From Desulfogranum japonicum DSM 18378 (GTDB taxonomy: Bacteria; Desulfobacterota; Desulfobulbia; Desulfobulbales; Desulfobulbaceae), in contig NZ_AUCV01000022.1 of the NCBI RefSeq assembly GCF_000429945.1, positions 1 through 64,000 on the forward strand: a DNA stretch of 64,000 bases, in the 5' to 3' direction. A program made the translations under genes and the position numbers. The notes under the pieces are model-generated. The model was given only the letters and a program-made list of their open reading frames with translations, had not been told where the DNA came from and searched no databases. The stretch's first letter is position 1. Every line of letters starts with the position of its first letter. Of this stretch, positions 35,801 to 44,879 are shown piece after piece.

Positions 35801-36661
35801 ATCGACGAGGCAGTACGCATTGTCAGTGCCTTGAAAGAAGCTCCTGAATCCAACTTTGTCCGCCGCAACGTCTACAAGGACGTGGCTGAGTATAAAAAAC
35901 AGGGGATGAGTGAAGAGGAAGCCCTGCGGGAAGCCACCTTTCGGGTATTCGGCTGTCCTCCGGGAACCTATGGAGCCGGAGTTTCAGAACTCATTGAATC
36001 CAAAAACTGGAAAACCCAGGAAGATCTGGGCAACAACTATATCCGTTATTCCTCACATGCCTATGGCCAGGGCAGTTATGGCACCCAGAAACCGGAAAAT
36101 TTCAAACGTGTCCTCTCCCGTATGGATGTCACTGTTAAAAACGAGGATTCCCGCGAATATGACATGATGTCATGTACTGATTACTACAACTACTACGGCG
36201 GACTCATCGTAGCAGCCAAAACAGTTCGCGGCAGCCTCCCCTTTGCAGTTATGGGCGACAGCTCAGACCCCAAAAGGGTCAAGGTACGCACAACTTTTGA
36301 AGAAGCCAAGCACGTCCTGCGCTCCCGGCTGGTGAATCCCAAGTGGCTGGAAGGCATGAAACGTCACGGCTACAAAGGTGCTGGCGATATCTCCCACATG
36401 ATGGATGTGGTCCTAGGCTGGGATGCCACGGGTGAGGTGATCGAAGACTGGATGTACGCCAAAATTGCCCAGGCCTATGCCCTTGACCCGGAAATGCAGC
36501 AGTGGATGAAAGAGGTCAATCCTTACGCCTTGCAGAACATTCTGGACAAGTTACTGGAAGCTATCAGCCGCGGCATGTGGAACGCTGACGAATCAATGGA
36601 ACAGGATCTGCGTGATGCCTACCTGGAAATGGAGGGAGAGATAGAGGAGTGGACCGAATGA
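32891..36661 (+). CDS. cobN: CobN/BchH-family metal chelatase large subunit
   Basis: A 1256-residue cytoplasmic protein of normal CobN length. Family landmarks are HVGKHGSLEWLPGKALGLS, then NVYPYIINDPGEGTQAKRR with DHLTPAF, and further on MRTRGDDIAEIYYLMGLKP. CobN with ATPase partners inserts Co2+ into hydrogenobyrinic acid diamide; close relatives insert Mg2+ into protoporphyrin, and HmuS-type relatives are tied to haem use. Two partner ATPases follow downstream. It starts behind AAGGAGGT and overlaps the ABC ATPase. A cobalt-related role fits the riboswitch, though direction and substrate cannot be read from sequence. Confidence 0.9.
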   Translation: MMQPFSLCYYSATAIEIPSLSEGVSLFQKYGGTVKVTARTQVQLFDKARQKAFIKDALKNDVLIISLHGGKASFPAFELLAEQLELLQPEQRPLIHIQPTSGDEDSIEAAREFCQDFGTPDWDLVKQYISAGGHINFHQLLVRLHNRLFATDLHCEPPTPLPDDGIYHPDYAGIPRLERYLSEKIDTDKITVGLWFYQTYWVNNNLAFIDAIIREIEAAGANVIPVFHHRYKDAERQNNGADYVVQHYFMDGDKPRIQALINPQMFSLTLVAKEYQNLLSQLGVPFIQAMTCSAPYQQWNESIQGLPTMDVSYSAAQPEFDGALITVPVATREQETVDPVTGALMAKYHPIPERVGKMVRLTLNWGRLSRIPNSERRVAIIFHHYPPRNDRIGCAAGLDSFASVSLLMDRMRAAGYQLEHTYPDHNELSHALLEKMTCDQRWLTPDQMAARAEADAGREEYTRWHAELPQAIQEKMRNDWGTVPGDLFVHDDKMHFAGLRNGNIFLTIQPPRGYLEQIDAIYHDMYLSPPHHYLAQYRWIRDIFKAHVVMHVGKHGSLEWLPGKALGLSDHCYPDLAIMELPNVYPYIINDPGEGTQAKRRSYCCIIDHLTPAFTNADLYDDLAKVQELVLQYQMAVSEDPGKVPVLQPMIWEAVAAADLDKDLEISEQEAMDNFDRFLETLHAYVEELGDTMINDGLHTFGQPPEGKRLTEFLVQLTRLPNGSVPSLRESLVSAMGCDYDDVLEHRGVRQPHFGNRTGGEVLRNAHNQALELVDVLEQNNFSPESVPPLLENIPKISRSSVEATLKYITDSLVPNIIASREEINAAMDAFAGSFVPPGPSGSPTRGQADILPTGRNFYSVDPNKIPTPAAWEVGVRLGDALIERYLKETGRYPDTIGILVYGTVTMRTRGDDIAEIYYLMGLKPVWQKGSGNVCGLEVIPLEELGRPRLDVSPRVSGFFRDSFPNLMERIDEAVRIVSALKEAPESNFVRRNVYKDVAEYKKQGMSEEEALREATFRVFGCPPGTYGAGVSELIESKNWKTQEDLGNNYIRYSSHAYGQGSYGTQKPENFKRVLSRMDVTVKNEDSREYDMMSCTDYYNYYGGLIVAAKTVRGSLPFAVMGDSSDPKRVKVRTTFEEAKHVLRSRLVNPKWLEGMKRHGYKGAGDISHMMDVVLGWDATGEVIEDWMYAKIAQAYALDPEMQQWMKEVNPYALQNILDKLLEAISRGMWNADESMEQDLRDAYLEMEGEIEEWTE

Positions 36662-36744
36662 CCTCAACTTTCCACGATTTTTTGAAAAGTGTTGTCTGCC
36701 CTGATTATTCAGCGAAAGCTCCAGAGAGCAAATAGGCTGGCCGC

Positions 36745-38496
36745 ATGCACAACATCAACAAAAAACTTAATATATCAAGCAGATGCGCCAAGAGCAGCTG
36801 CGCTCTTTCTGCGCTGCTGCTGGTATTACTGTTTGGCCCTCAGGTATATGCACAGACCAACGGTGATGTGGTCATTATTACAGGTGAAGACATCAGCCGT
36901 ATGCAGGCCAATACCATGGCTGATGTGCTTAATCACGTGGCAGGAATCACAGCAGGGGAATCGTCTGTTGGTATTCACGGCTCCTACAAAGTCAAAGTGT
37001 TTTTGGATGGCCGCCCCATCAATGATCCCACATCAAGCCATGGAGGCATCAACTGGAACCTGGTCAACCTTGAGCAGGTAGAGGAAATCCAGATTCTGCG
37101 CGGCAAGGGCAGTGTACGCTACGGCCAGGATGCCAGCGGCGGTGTCATCCTGATAACCACACGGCAGGTGTCCAGTCTTTCCGGCCATATCAAAACCTAT
37201 GGCGGCAACCTGGACACGGGATATGGCAGCGCCCAGGTCCAGGCCAAGAAAGGTGCCTACAGTGCGGCGTTTTCCGGTGAAACTGAATTTACTCAAGGAT
37301 ATCGTGAAAACAATGATAAGCATCGTTACAAGGCAGGCATAAAAACCACCTATACCCATGACCAGGATCGATACATCAGCCTCGGGGCCGATTACCTCTA
37401 TGATACCAGAGGGTTGGCAGGTTTTCTCGACCATCCTACCCCCTATTCCCGTAAAAAGACCAAGACGACTGCCCTGACAGCACAGGCCCAGTACCTGCAG
37501 ACCACCAGCACAACCTTTTACAACGACGGTTACCGTCATAACAGTGATGTGAGCAGAGATTTCAGCCAGACCCTGCGTGTGTACGAGCTTGGTGAGGATC
37601 TTTCCACATCCAGCAAAACCGGTGAAATTGGAGAACTCTCCTATGGTGCCGGTTACCGGCGCAACTGGGCTACCGGCTCCAACCTCGACGCTCAGTCTGA
37701 AGAAACCTTTTCCCTATATGGCAGCCAGCGGTTTGAAAAGGATGAGTTTCCTCTGTTCTTTACCCTCGGTCTGCGAGCCAATGCCAACACCGACTTTGAT
37801 GATACCCTCAGCCCGGAAGCCAAGCTGGGCTATCACAAGGAAACATGGTCCCTGACACTGGCCTACAGTGCCTCTGCAAATATTCCTTCTCTGTACCAGC
37901 GATACAATCAGAGCAGTTCCACCATGCCCAATCCGGACCTGGATATTGAGACATCTGATAACTACAGCCTTTCCTGGCACCGGGATTTTAATAAACAGAT
38001 CAGCCTCATGGGCACCTTTTTTTATAATCAGCTGACAGACCGTATCACCTACGTGACCGGCGACGACGGCATTGGCCAGTATGAAAACTTTGGAGAGGTT
38101 ACCTATCGTGGAGGCGATCTGGCCCTCAGCTGGCAGGCCACGGAGAAACTCTCCCTCAAGGCCAGCTACACCTACCTGAAAGCCCGTGATGAGGAGACGG
38201 ATCTGACCATTCCTGCAAAATCAGAACACAAAGCCACAGCAGACCTGTATTACAAGGCTAGCGACCGCTTAATGACAGTGCTTTCCTCAAAATACGTCTC
38301 TGAAGCCTATCGGGATCGCAGCAATACCATTGTGATTCCAGATTATTTTTTGATGGATGCCAGGGCAGAATATGACCTGGGTAAGATAGCCCTGTTTACG
38401 GAAATAAAAAACCTGTTGAACTGCAGTTACTCCTATGCAGACGGCCTGCCCGCACCACCAAGAACGTGGATACTAGGCATGACCTGGGACATATGA
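36745..38496 (+). CDS. TonB-dependent outer-membrane receptor (BtuB-like, compact)
   Basis: A 583-residue receptor with a signal peptide (about 1-36, ending QVYA). It has a plug domain (about 40-150; GEDISRMQANTMADVLNHVA, then GKGSVRYGQDASGGVILITT) and a 22-strand-type barrel ending WILGMTWDI, with the terminal aromatic-rich strand. Its length is close to E. coli BtuB (about 594 mature). DVVIIT at the mature N-terminus may be the TonB box. An 83-base gap with no strong ribosome-binding site precedes it. The substrate is probably a corrinoid, given the operon. Confidence 0.88.
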   Translation: MHNINKKLNISSRCAKSSCALSALLLVLLFGPQVYAQTNGDVVIITGEDISRMQANTMADVLNHVAGITAGESSVGIHGSYKVKVFLDGRPINDPTSSHGGINWNLVNLEQVEEIQILRGKGSVRYGQDASGGVILITTRQVSSLSGHIKTYGGNLDTGYGSAQVQAKKGAYSAAFSGETEFTQGYRENNDKHRYKAGIKTTYTHDQDRYISLGADYLYDTRGLAGFLDHPTPYSRKKTKTTALTAQAQYLQTTSTTFYNDGYRHNSDVSRDFSQTLRVYELGEDLSTSSKTGEIGELSYGAGYRRNWATGSNLDAQSEETFSLYGSQRFEKDEFPLFFTLGLRANANTDFDDTLSPEAKLGYHKETWSLTLAYSASANIPSLYQRYNQSSSTMPNPDLDIETSDNYSLSWHRDFNKQISLMGTFFYNQLTDRITYVTGDDGIGQYENFGEVTYRGGDLALSWQATEKLSLKASYTYLKARDEETDLTIPAKSEHKATADLYYKASDRLMTVLSSKYVSEAYRDRSNTIVIPDYFLMDARAEYDLGKIALFTEIKNLLNCSYSYADGLPAPPRTWILGMTWDI

Positions 38497-38551
38497 AAAC
38501 TCGTGAACATTCAACACTCTATTCATATGATGGAATTTTGAGGCACAACTG

Positions 38552-40573
38552 ATGTTTACCAATCTCTATCCTCTGGCAGCCATTGTTGGCCAGGATCAAC
38601 TGAAACAGGCGCTACTCCTTGCTGCCGTAAATCCACTGCTCAGTGGTGTGCTGATCCGTGGAGAAAAGGGGACAGCCAAGTCCACCATGGTTCGGGGGCT
38701 GAGTCAATTACTGCCCGAACTGGATGTGGTACAAAACTGCCCCTTCGGCTGTAGCCCCCGTAACGGTGATGTTCGCTGCACCAGCTGCAGCCAGGAAAAT
38801 GCTGTTCATATCACGGTAAAAAAACAGGTTCCCCTGGTCACCCTGCCGCTCAATGGTACAGAGGACAGGGTCGCAGGTGGAATTGATTTTCCCAAATCCC
38901 TCCAACAGGGAAAGGTGGTCTGTGCACCGGGTTTACTGGCACAGGCAAACCGGGGAATTCTGTATGTGGATGAAGTCAACCTGCTTGATGATCACCTGGT
39001 GGACCTGATTCTCGATGCATCGGCCTCTGGTATTAATCGGGTGGAACGGGAAGGACTCTCATTTACCCATCCTGCAAGTTTCCTTCTGGTCGGAACCATG
39101 AATCCCGAGGAGGGCGAGTTGCGCCCACAACTCCTGGACCGTTTCGGGCTCTGCGTAGACCTGAAAGGAGAGGAGGATCCAGAAAAACGCGTGGAGCTGA
39201 TGCTCCGCCGGGAATCCTTTGATGCTGATCCCACCGTGTTTATCCACCAGTATGAACGACAGACAGACATGCTGCGTCAACAGATAGTCCAGGCCAGACA
39301 GGCACTGGACCTGGTGCAGGTTTCCAAATACATGCGGGGTTTTATCAGCGAGCTCTGTGTGGAAAACAATGTGGCCGGACATCGCGCTGACCTTGTCCTG
39401 GAACAGGCAAGTCGGGCCATAGCTGCGCTGGAAGGCGCCCATGAGGTAACCTTTGATCATATTCAGCAGATAGCGCCCCTGGTCCTGCTCCATCGTCGCA
39501 GGGAAGCAGAACCTCCACCGCCTCCTCCCCCACCCGAACAGGACAATCAGGAACAGGAGCAACAAGAAGAATCTCCCCAGGAAGAGAACCAGGAGCAACA
39601 ACAGAACGAACAGGAATCCGGTGAACAAGATCAAGGACAGCAACCTCCCCAGGCTGAGGAGTCTCCTGATGAGCAATCGGAACAGGGCGAGGAAGAGCAA
39701 CCGGTTCCCATGCCCCAGGTTGAAAAAGAAGATCAGGTTTTTGCCATTGGCTCCACCTTTCGGGTGAAAGCCATTGTCTCCGCCAAAGACCGTGTTTTCC
39801 GCAGGGGATCCGGGCGCAGGTCCCGCACAAGGGTCGCCCAGAAAAATGGGCGTTATATCAAAAGCACCATGCACCAGAACGGTGACCTGGCCCTGGATGC
39901 CACCCTGCGGGCTGCCGCACCGTACCAGAAACAGCGCGGCTCACAAGACGGCATGGCTGTACACATTCACAGCCAGGACATTCGCGGAAAAATCAGAGAA
40001 AAACGAATAGGCAACTTCCTGCTGTTTGTGGTTGACGCCAGTGGTTCCATGGGAGCACGAGGACGTATGGCAGCTTCCAAAGGTGCCATCATGTCCCTGC
40101 TGCTTGATGCCTACCAGAAAAGGGATCAGGTCTCCATGATTACCTTCCGGCGTAAGGAAGCCATGGTCAATCTCCCCCCAACCACCTCCGTGGACCTGGC
40201 CGGCAAACTGCTTGCCGAAATGCCTGTGGGCGGCAGAACGCCTTTGTCTGCCGGGCTTGCCAAAAGTCATGAACAGGTACGCAACTACCTGGTGAAAAAC
40301 CCCACTGGCCGCCCCATTGTGGTTTTTCTTACAGATGGCAAATGCAACGTCTCCCTGGGACAGGACAAACCTGTACCTGAGTCCATGCTGCTTGCATCGG
40401 CACTGGCAAGGGATGAGCGCTGTCGCTACATCGTCGTAGATACTGAAGATCAGGGGGTGGTCACCTTTGGTCTGGCCCAGCAACTCGCCGGAGCCATGCA
40501 GGCTCAATATTTTAAGATAGATGACCTCAAAGCAGAATCTCTGGTGAACATCGTCAAAGGACAAAGTGTATGA
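38552..40573 (+). CDS. ChlI-ChlD fusion: AAA+ ATPase plus VWA subunit of a metal chelatase
   Basis: A 673-residue fusion. Residues 1-320 are a ChlI/BchI-type AAA+ ATPase (Walker [10 protein letters not shown] at 37-45; [18 protein letters not shown] for Walker B). Residues 325-400 are a Pro, Glu and Gln-rich linker. Residues 485-673 are a von Willebrand A domain with a MIDAS site, [11 protein letters not shown] (Asp495). An insert with four cysteines (63, 67, 76, 79) follows Walker A, suggesting a zinc or iron-sulfur site. It should work with CobN as the chelatase motor, replacing CobS/CobT. It follows the receptor gene and overlaps the next ATPase. Confidence 0.9.
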   Translation: MFTNLYPLAAIVGQDQLKQALLLAAVNPLLSGVLIRGEKGTAKSTMVRGLSQLLPELDVVQNCPFGCSPRNGDVRCTSCSQENAVHITVKKQVPLVTLPLNGTEDRVAGGIDFPKSLQQGKVVCAPGLLAQANRGILYVDEVNLLDDHLVDLILDASASGINRVEREGLSFTHPASFLLVGTMNPEEGELRPQLLDRFGLCVDLKGEEDPEKRVELMLRRESFDADPTVFIHQYERQTDMLRQQIVQARQALDLVQVSKYMRGFISELCVENNVAGHRADLVLEQASRAIAALEGAHEVTFDHIQQIAPLVLLHRRREAEPPPPPPPPEQDNQEQEQQEESPQEENQEQQQNEQESGEQDQGQQPPQAEESPDEQSEQGEEEQPVPMPQVEKEDQVFAIGSTFRVKAIVSAKDRVFRRGSGRRSRTRVAQKNGRYIKSTMHQNGDLALDATLRAAAPYQKQRGSQDGMAVHIHSQDIRGKIREKRIGNFLLFVVDASGSMGARGRMAASKGAIMSLLLDAYQKRDQVSMITFRRKEAMVNLPPTTSVDLAGKLLAEMPVGGRTPLSAGLAKSHEQVRNYLVKNPTGRPIVVFLTDGKCNVSLGQDKPVPESMLLASALARDERCRYIVVDTEDQGVVTFGLAQQLAGAMQAQYFKIDDLKAESLVNIVKGQSV

Positions 40574-41604
40574 AAAAAGCACCCATTTATCCATTTCCAG
40601 CCATTGTGGGTCAGGAAAAAATGAAACTGGCCCTTATCCTCAATATCATCAATCCCGGACTTTCCGGTGTTCTCATTCGCGGAGAAAAAGGAACCGCCAA
40701 ATCCACTGCGGTCAGGGCGCTTGCCGACATCCTGCCTGAGATACAAGTTTTTGATAACGATCCTTTCCAACTGGATCCAGAAAAGGAAAAAGAGGAATTC
40801 CATAGCATTCAGGCTGCATTGGGCATCCAGGAAAAGCCAACCTTGCCTGTTGTTACGCAGAAAAAGGTTCAGGTCGTAGAGCTACCTGTGGGTGCAACCG
40901 AAGACCGTGTGGTTGGTACTCTGGATCTGGAGTATGCGCTTAAAAAAGGAGAAAAGCGGGTCGAACCCGGAATCCTTGCCAAAGCGCACAGAAACATCCT
41001 TTACGTGGATGAAGTCAACCTCCTGGACGACCATGTGGTTGATGTTTTGCTTGATTCTGCAGCCATGGGGGTCAACACCATAGAACGTGAAGGGGTCTCC
41101 TTTTCACACCCAGCCCGCTTTACCCTGGTAGGCACCATGAATCCGGAAGAGGGAGAGCTGCGTCCCCAGTTGCTGGACCGTTTTGGTCTCTGCGTCAATA
41201 TTGAAGGTATTCAGACAGCTGATGATCGTGTTGCCATCATGGAGCGCCGGGCAGCTTTTGACCAGGATGCAGAAACCTTTTCAAAGCAATGGCTGGAACA
41301 ATCCCGCCAGCTTGCTGATCAGATTCTCTCTGCAAGAAAACTCTACCCCGAGGTAACCGTTGAAAAGGAACTGCTCTTTGAAATAGCCAACACCTGCCTG
41401 GAAGTTGGAGTGGACGGACACCGGGGCGACATCATCATGCTTAAAACTTCCAAAACCATGGCGGCCTTTGATGGACGAAATGCAGTCACCTCTGCCGATG
41501 TTCGAAATGCCGCAGACCTTGTGCTGCCACACAGGGTAAGACGACAGCCGCTGATGGATATTGCAGAAAATGTACAGTCTCTGCGTAAACGGGCAACAGC
41601 GTAA
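40570..41604 (+). CDS. ChlI/BchI-type AAA+ ATPase, chelatase subunit
   Basis: A 344-residue AAA+ protein of the magnesium-chelatase I subunit type. Walker A is GEKGTAKST near residue 36; Walker B and the chelatase motif read [20 protein letters not shown]. The [21 protein letters not shown] segment is typical. It resembles the first half of the preceding fusion, but without the cysteine insert, pointing to an ancient duplication. ChlI- and ChlD-like subunits form a double ring that powers metal insertion by CobN. Start overlaps the preceding stop in ATGA. Confidence 0.92.
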   Translation: MKKAPIYPFPAIVGQEKMKLALILNIINPGLSGVLIRGEKGTAKSTAVRALADILPEIQVFDNDPFQLDPEKEKEEFHSIQAALGIQEKPTLPVVTQKKVQVVELPVGATEDRVVGTLDLEYALKKGEKRVEPGILAKAHRNILYVDEVNLLDDHVVDVLLDSAAMGVNTIEREGVSFSHPARFTLVGTMNPEEGELRPQLLDRFGLCVNIEGIQTADDRVAIMERRAAFDQDAETFSKQWLEQSRQLADQILSARKLYPEVTVEKELLFEIANTCLEVGVDGHRGDIIMLKTSKTMAAFDGRNAVTSADVRNAADLVLPHRVRRQPLMDIAENVQSLRKRATA

Positions 41605-41623
41605 TCTTCACCCGGAGAAGGCC

Positions 41624-41883
41624 ATGAAGAAAGATGCTCAGGAACAATACTGGTTCCCCGCCAAACGGTATGGATGGGGGGGGGATTGCCAAATACCTGG
41701 CAGGGCTGGCTGGTATTTCTCGGCTACCTGGCTGCCGTGCTGGTCAGTTGTCTGTACCTGGAACAGGCAAAAATGCCTTCCTGGTTCATTCCGTTACACA
41801 TCTTCCTCCTTGCGCTTTTTATTTTCACTGTCTGGAAAAAAGGTGAACCACCGAAGTGGCGCTGGGGCAAGGAACAACCATGA
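41624..41883 (+). pseudogene. Small two-TM membrane protein with a one-base frameshift in a G run
   Basis: ATG 41624, behind GGAGAAGG, reads MKKDAQEQYWFPAKRYGWGG and then leaves frame at a run of nine Gs (41676-41684). From there the other frame continues as GLPNTWQGWLVFLGYLAAVL and a second hydrophobic segment, ending GEPPKWRWGKEQP at 41883. A lost T between five and four Gs would restore a GWGWGLP motif. The joined product would be about 86 residues with two membrane helices. It may be a true lesion, phase variation or a sequencing error. The function is unknown. Confidence 0.65.
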
Positions 41884-41968
41884 CGTAACCGGCTACAAAT
41901 ACGCGAGACTTTTAAACTTATAGGCCTCCTCTGTGAGGGAGTATACCATAACACAAATACAAACAATC

Positions 41969-42805
41969 ATGATCTCCATAGAAGACCTGCATAAATCATA
42001 CGGTAAGACGCAAGCCCTTAATGGTATCCATCTACAGGTGGAACCGGGCGAGCTGTTTGCCTTTCTGGGCCCTAACGGCGCAGGAAAAACCACCACCATC
42101 CGCATCCTGACCGGATTGACCAGACTGACCGGAGGCAAGGTAAACATAGGGGGATCAGACATCACCACTGATCCCATAGCGGTCAAGCGGTTGTGCGGTA
42201 TTGTTCCGCAGCATATCAACCTGGACAGCGAATTGTCAGTCTATGAGAACCTGGACATCCATGGTCGTCTTTTTGCTCTTTCCAGCGATGTCAGAAAACA
42301 AAAAATCCGGGAACTGCTGGAGTACATTGAGCTTGCCGACCGGGAAAAGGACCTGGTGAAAAAACTCTCCGGCGGTCTCAAGCGCAGGGTCATGATCGCC
42401 CGAGCCCTGCTCCATGAACCCAAGGTTCTCTTTCTCGATGAACCCACTGTTGGCCTGGATGCTGCTATCCGTCGTCGTATCTGGGCCTTAATTAAACGGG
42501 TACAGCGAGACGGAACCACGGTCTTTCTTACCACCCATTACATCGAAGAAGCCGAATTCCTGGCTGACAGGGTAGCCTTCATTGACCTGGGGGCCATCAA
42601 GGCCATTGATACTCCTGGAAAGCTCATGGAACAACTCGGCGTCTGGGCCCTTGACCAGATCAACGGCGACGACATGGAGACCAGGTATTTTACTACCCGC
42701 AAGGAGGCAGCTGCATATTCAGCATCCAAAGACACAGGCTTCACCTTGCGGCGAGTAAACCTGGAAGATGTATTTCTCTCAATTACCGGTAAAAAGGTGC
42801 TCTGA
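41969..42805 (+). CDS. ABC transporter ATPase of the DrrA/NodI (ABC-2 export) type
   Basis: A 278-residue ATPase started at ATG 41969 (MISIEDLHKSYGKTQ); a GTG at 41933 would add twelve residues without a family match. Walker A is GPNGAGKTT (34-42), signature LSGGLKRR near 134, Walker B VLFLDEPT. The C-terminal part matches DrrA-type exporters. It overlaps the ABC-2 permease by one base. It differs from the BtuD-like importer ATPase in the same operon, so this cluster holds both an importer and an exporter-type transporter. The substrate is unknown. Confidence 0.88.
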   Translation: MISIEDLHKSYGKTQALNGIHLQVEPGELFAFLGPNGAGKTTTIRILTGLTRLTGGKVNIGGSDITTDPIAVKRLCGIVPQHINLDSELSVYENLDIHGRLFALSSDVRKQKIRELLEYIELADREKDLVKKLSGGLKRRVMIARALLHEPKVLFLDEPTVGLDAAIRRRIWALIKRVQRDGTTVFLTTHYIEEAEFLADRVAFIDLGAIKAIDTPGKLMEQLGVWALDQINGDDMETRYFTTRKEAAAYSASKDTGFTLRRVNLEDVFLSITGKKVL

Positions 42806-43539
42806 TGCATGGTTTTATAGCTGTTTATCTTCGCGAACTCCTTATTCTCAAATATCGTCTCAAACGCCAGCTGGCGGGAATGGCGGTCTCACCGCTTTTG
42901 TATCTGGTAACCTTTGGCTATGCCATGGGAGATGTCATCCAGATTGGGGAGCAGAGTTACCTCCACTTCCTGATCCCCGGTCTGGTTGCCATGAGCAGCA
43001 TGACCCAGGCGTTTTCCATTGCAACGGACATTAATGTTGCCAGGTTTTACTGGAATATTTTTGAGGAATTTCAGGCAGCACCCATCACCAACCTGTCCTA
43101 TGTAGCTGGCGAAGTGCTGGCAGGCATGACCAGGGCACTGATGGCCATCGTGGTTATACTCCTGCTCAGCCTTCCCTTTGGGGTGGTGCTGCACTACGGT
43201 CCCTGGTTCTGGCTGGGTATTGTCTGCAACAGTTTTGTTTTCTCCTCTCTGGCTGTTGCCCTTGCCATGCTGGTCAAATCCCATGCAGACCAGAGTCTGT
43301 TAACCAACTTTATCATCACCCCCATGGCCTTTCTCGGCGGTACCTTTTTCCCAGTGGAAAAATTACCTGTCTGGGCGCAGATGCTCCTCTCTCTCCTTCC
43401 CCTGACACATGCCTCCAGGGCCATACGGGCAAGTGCCCTGGGAGAGTCTGTTTTGTGGTGGGATTATGTACTGCTTTTGAGCATTGGAGCCCTGTGTTTC
43501 TGGTTTGCCCTGAGCTCAGTTAACAAGGCAAGAGATTAG
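42805..43539 (+). CDS. ABC-2 type transporter permease
   Basis: A 244-residue permease with six membrane helices of the ABC-2/DrrB/NodJ type. Marks include YLHFLIPGLVAMSSMTQAF and the typical helix 5-6 region FLGGTFFPVEKLPVWAQ followed by LPLTHASRAIRA. Together with the ATPase it forms a two-gene exporter. Such pairs export lipids, polysaccharides or drugs, and why one should be B12-regulated is not known. A small frameshifted membrane protein lies just upstream. Confidence 0.88.
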   Translation: MHGFIAVYLRELLILKYRLKRQLAGMAVSPLLYLVTFGYAMGDVIQIGEQSYLHFLIPGLVAMSSMTQAFSIATDINVARFYWNIFEEFQAAPITNLSYVAGEVLAGMTRALMAIVVILLLSLPFGVVLHYGPWFWLGIVCNSFVFSSLAVALAMLVKSHADQSLLTNFIITPMAFLGGTFFPVEKLPVWAQMLLSLLPLTHASRAIRASALGESVLWWDYVLLLSIGALCFWFALSSVNKARD

Positions 43540-43576
43540 GAATAGAAAACAACAGCACCTGTTTAAGGAGGAAACT

Positions 43577-44791
43577 ATGCTGCTACAGACCCTATACGAC
43601 AAGGTGGAAATTCACCGTCAGAAAAAGATCATTTATGCAAAATTTCTCCAGCCTCACACAGTGCTCTCCACCTGCCGTGCAGCAGGAGGATTCCGCTCAG
43701 ACCTCGATTACATCTACAACCATCAAAGCTGTGAGCCCTGCGCCCACAGCCAGCGCATGTCACCGGCAGCGTATCGTAATCCGCAGACGTATCGCAAAAA
43801 CATTTGTCAGGAGTATGAATTGCCGGACCAACGCTGCGCTACCCTTGGCACTGCAGCCAATATGAACAATGCCTGCATAGCTTCCCGTACCTTTAGAGAC
43901 CTTACCGTATCAGCTGTGTGTACCGGTGGAGTGGAGGGTAATGCCGGGCGTGCAGGAGATCCTGCCTCTGTGGTTGAAGTGGAAGACGGCTTTGAACGGC
44001 TGGATCCGGCTAATGCCATGCCCGGGCCAGGTACCATCAATACCATGCTCTTTATTTCAACACCTTTAACCGAAGGAGCCATGGTACGCACCATTATGAC
44101 CGCCACGGAAGCCAAGACAGCGGCTCTACAGGAATTAGCCGTCAATTCGCGCTATTCCGACAGCCTGGCAACCGGGACAGGGACAGACCAGATCGCAGTG
44201 GCAGCCTGCTCCGGTTCAGGTGCCAGATTGACCAGCGCAGGCAAGCATAGCAAGTTGGGGGAACTCATTGGCCAAGTGGTTTCCGAAGCCATCAAGCAGA
44301 CACTGGCCAGACAGAACAACATGACTCCGTCGGGACAGTGTTCTGCAAAAATTCATCTGGAGCGCTTTGGCATAAATCGAAAATCCATGCAGGAAACCAT
44401 CTGCTGGTATCTGGAAACCGATCAGGCTGAACTTCTCTGCAATAATTTTCCAGCCATTGAAAGGGACCCTGTCACCGTGGCAGCTGTGGCAGCCATGGTG
44501 CATCTGAAAGATAAGATTACCTGGGGTATTCTGCCTGCCACCTGCTGGACCGAGGTGATGGGCTCATTTGCTGCCCAGGTCGCCTGTGCAGTCAGCGGTT
44601 CCTACGAAAAGCTGGGGGAATATCGGAATTTCCTTGCCCCCCCGAGCTCAAACACAGGCAACAGGGATTTCCTGGAATTGGTCTGTAAAGCCATTGCCAT
44701 AGGATTTGAAGATAAATGGAGAAATCTGGATGCGCTACAGGAAGAGACGTGCGCAGACAGTAAAGAGCATATGGCGGTTGCTCAGGATTAA
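43577..44791 (+). CDS. cbiZ: Adenosylcobinamide amidohydrolase (CbiZ family)
   Basis: A 404-residue protein. Its central and C-terminal part belongs to the CbiZ family: INTMLFISTPLTEGAMVRTI followed by MTATEAKTAALQEL and GTGTDQIAVAACSGS. CbiZ hydrolyses the amide that carries the aminopropanol arm of cobinamide or pseudocobalamin, giving adenosylcobyric acid so that the nucleotide loop can be rebuilt. It starts behind AAGGAGG. CbiZ in an uptake operon is the signature of corrinoid remodelling and identifies the transported substrate. The N-terminal 60 residues are extra and cysteine-rich (CEPCAHS), of unknown role. Confidence 0.88.
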   Translation: MLLQTLYDKVEIHRQKKIIYAKFLQPHTVLSTCRAAGGFRSDLDYIYNHQSCEPCAHSQRMSPAAYRNPQTYRKNICQEYELPDQRCATLGTAANMNNACIASRTFRDLTVSAVCTGGVEGNAGRAGDPASVVEVEDGFERLDPANAMPGPGTINTMLFISTPLTEGAMVRTIMTATEAKTAALQELAVNSRYSDSLATGTGTDQIAVAACSGSGARLTSAGKHSKLGELIGQVVSEAIKQTLARQNNMTPSGQCSAKIHLERFGINRKSMQETICWYLETDQAELLCNNFPAIERDPVTVAAVAAMVHLKDKITWGILPATCWTEVMGSFAAQVACAVSGSYEKLGEYRNFLAPPSSNTGNRDFLELVCKAIAIGFEDKWRNLDALQEETCADSKEHMAVAQD

Positions 44792-44879
44792 CAGGCTGCC
44801 CCTGCCAGTAATGTACAACGGTGAGTGGAGATGTACTCCCTGGGCCGTATGTTTAAAAAAAAAGAAGTGGAGGACAAAG

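Noticed and set aside
39059-39874. Long minus-strand frame opposite the chelatase fusion
   Set aside because: Leucine-rich low-complexity mirror of the Gln/Glu-rich linker on the plus strand.
44706-44879. N-terminal extension of the second receptor
   Set aside because: It overlaps cbiZ, lacks a signal peptide, and a GGAGG site marks the start at 44880.
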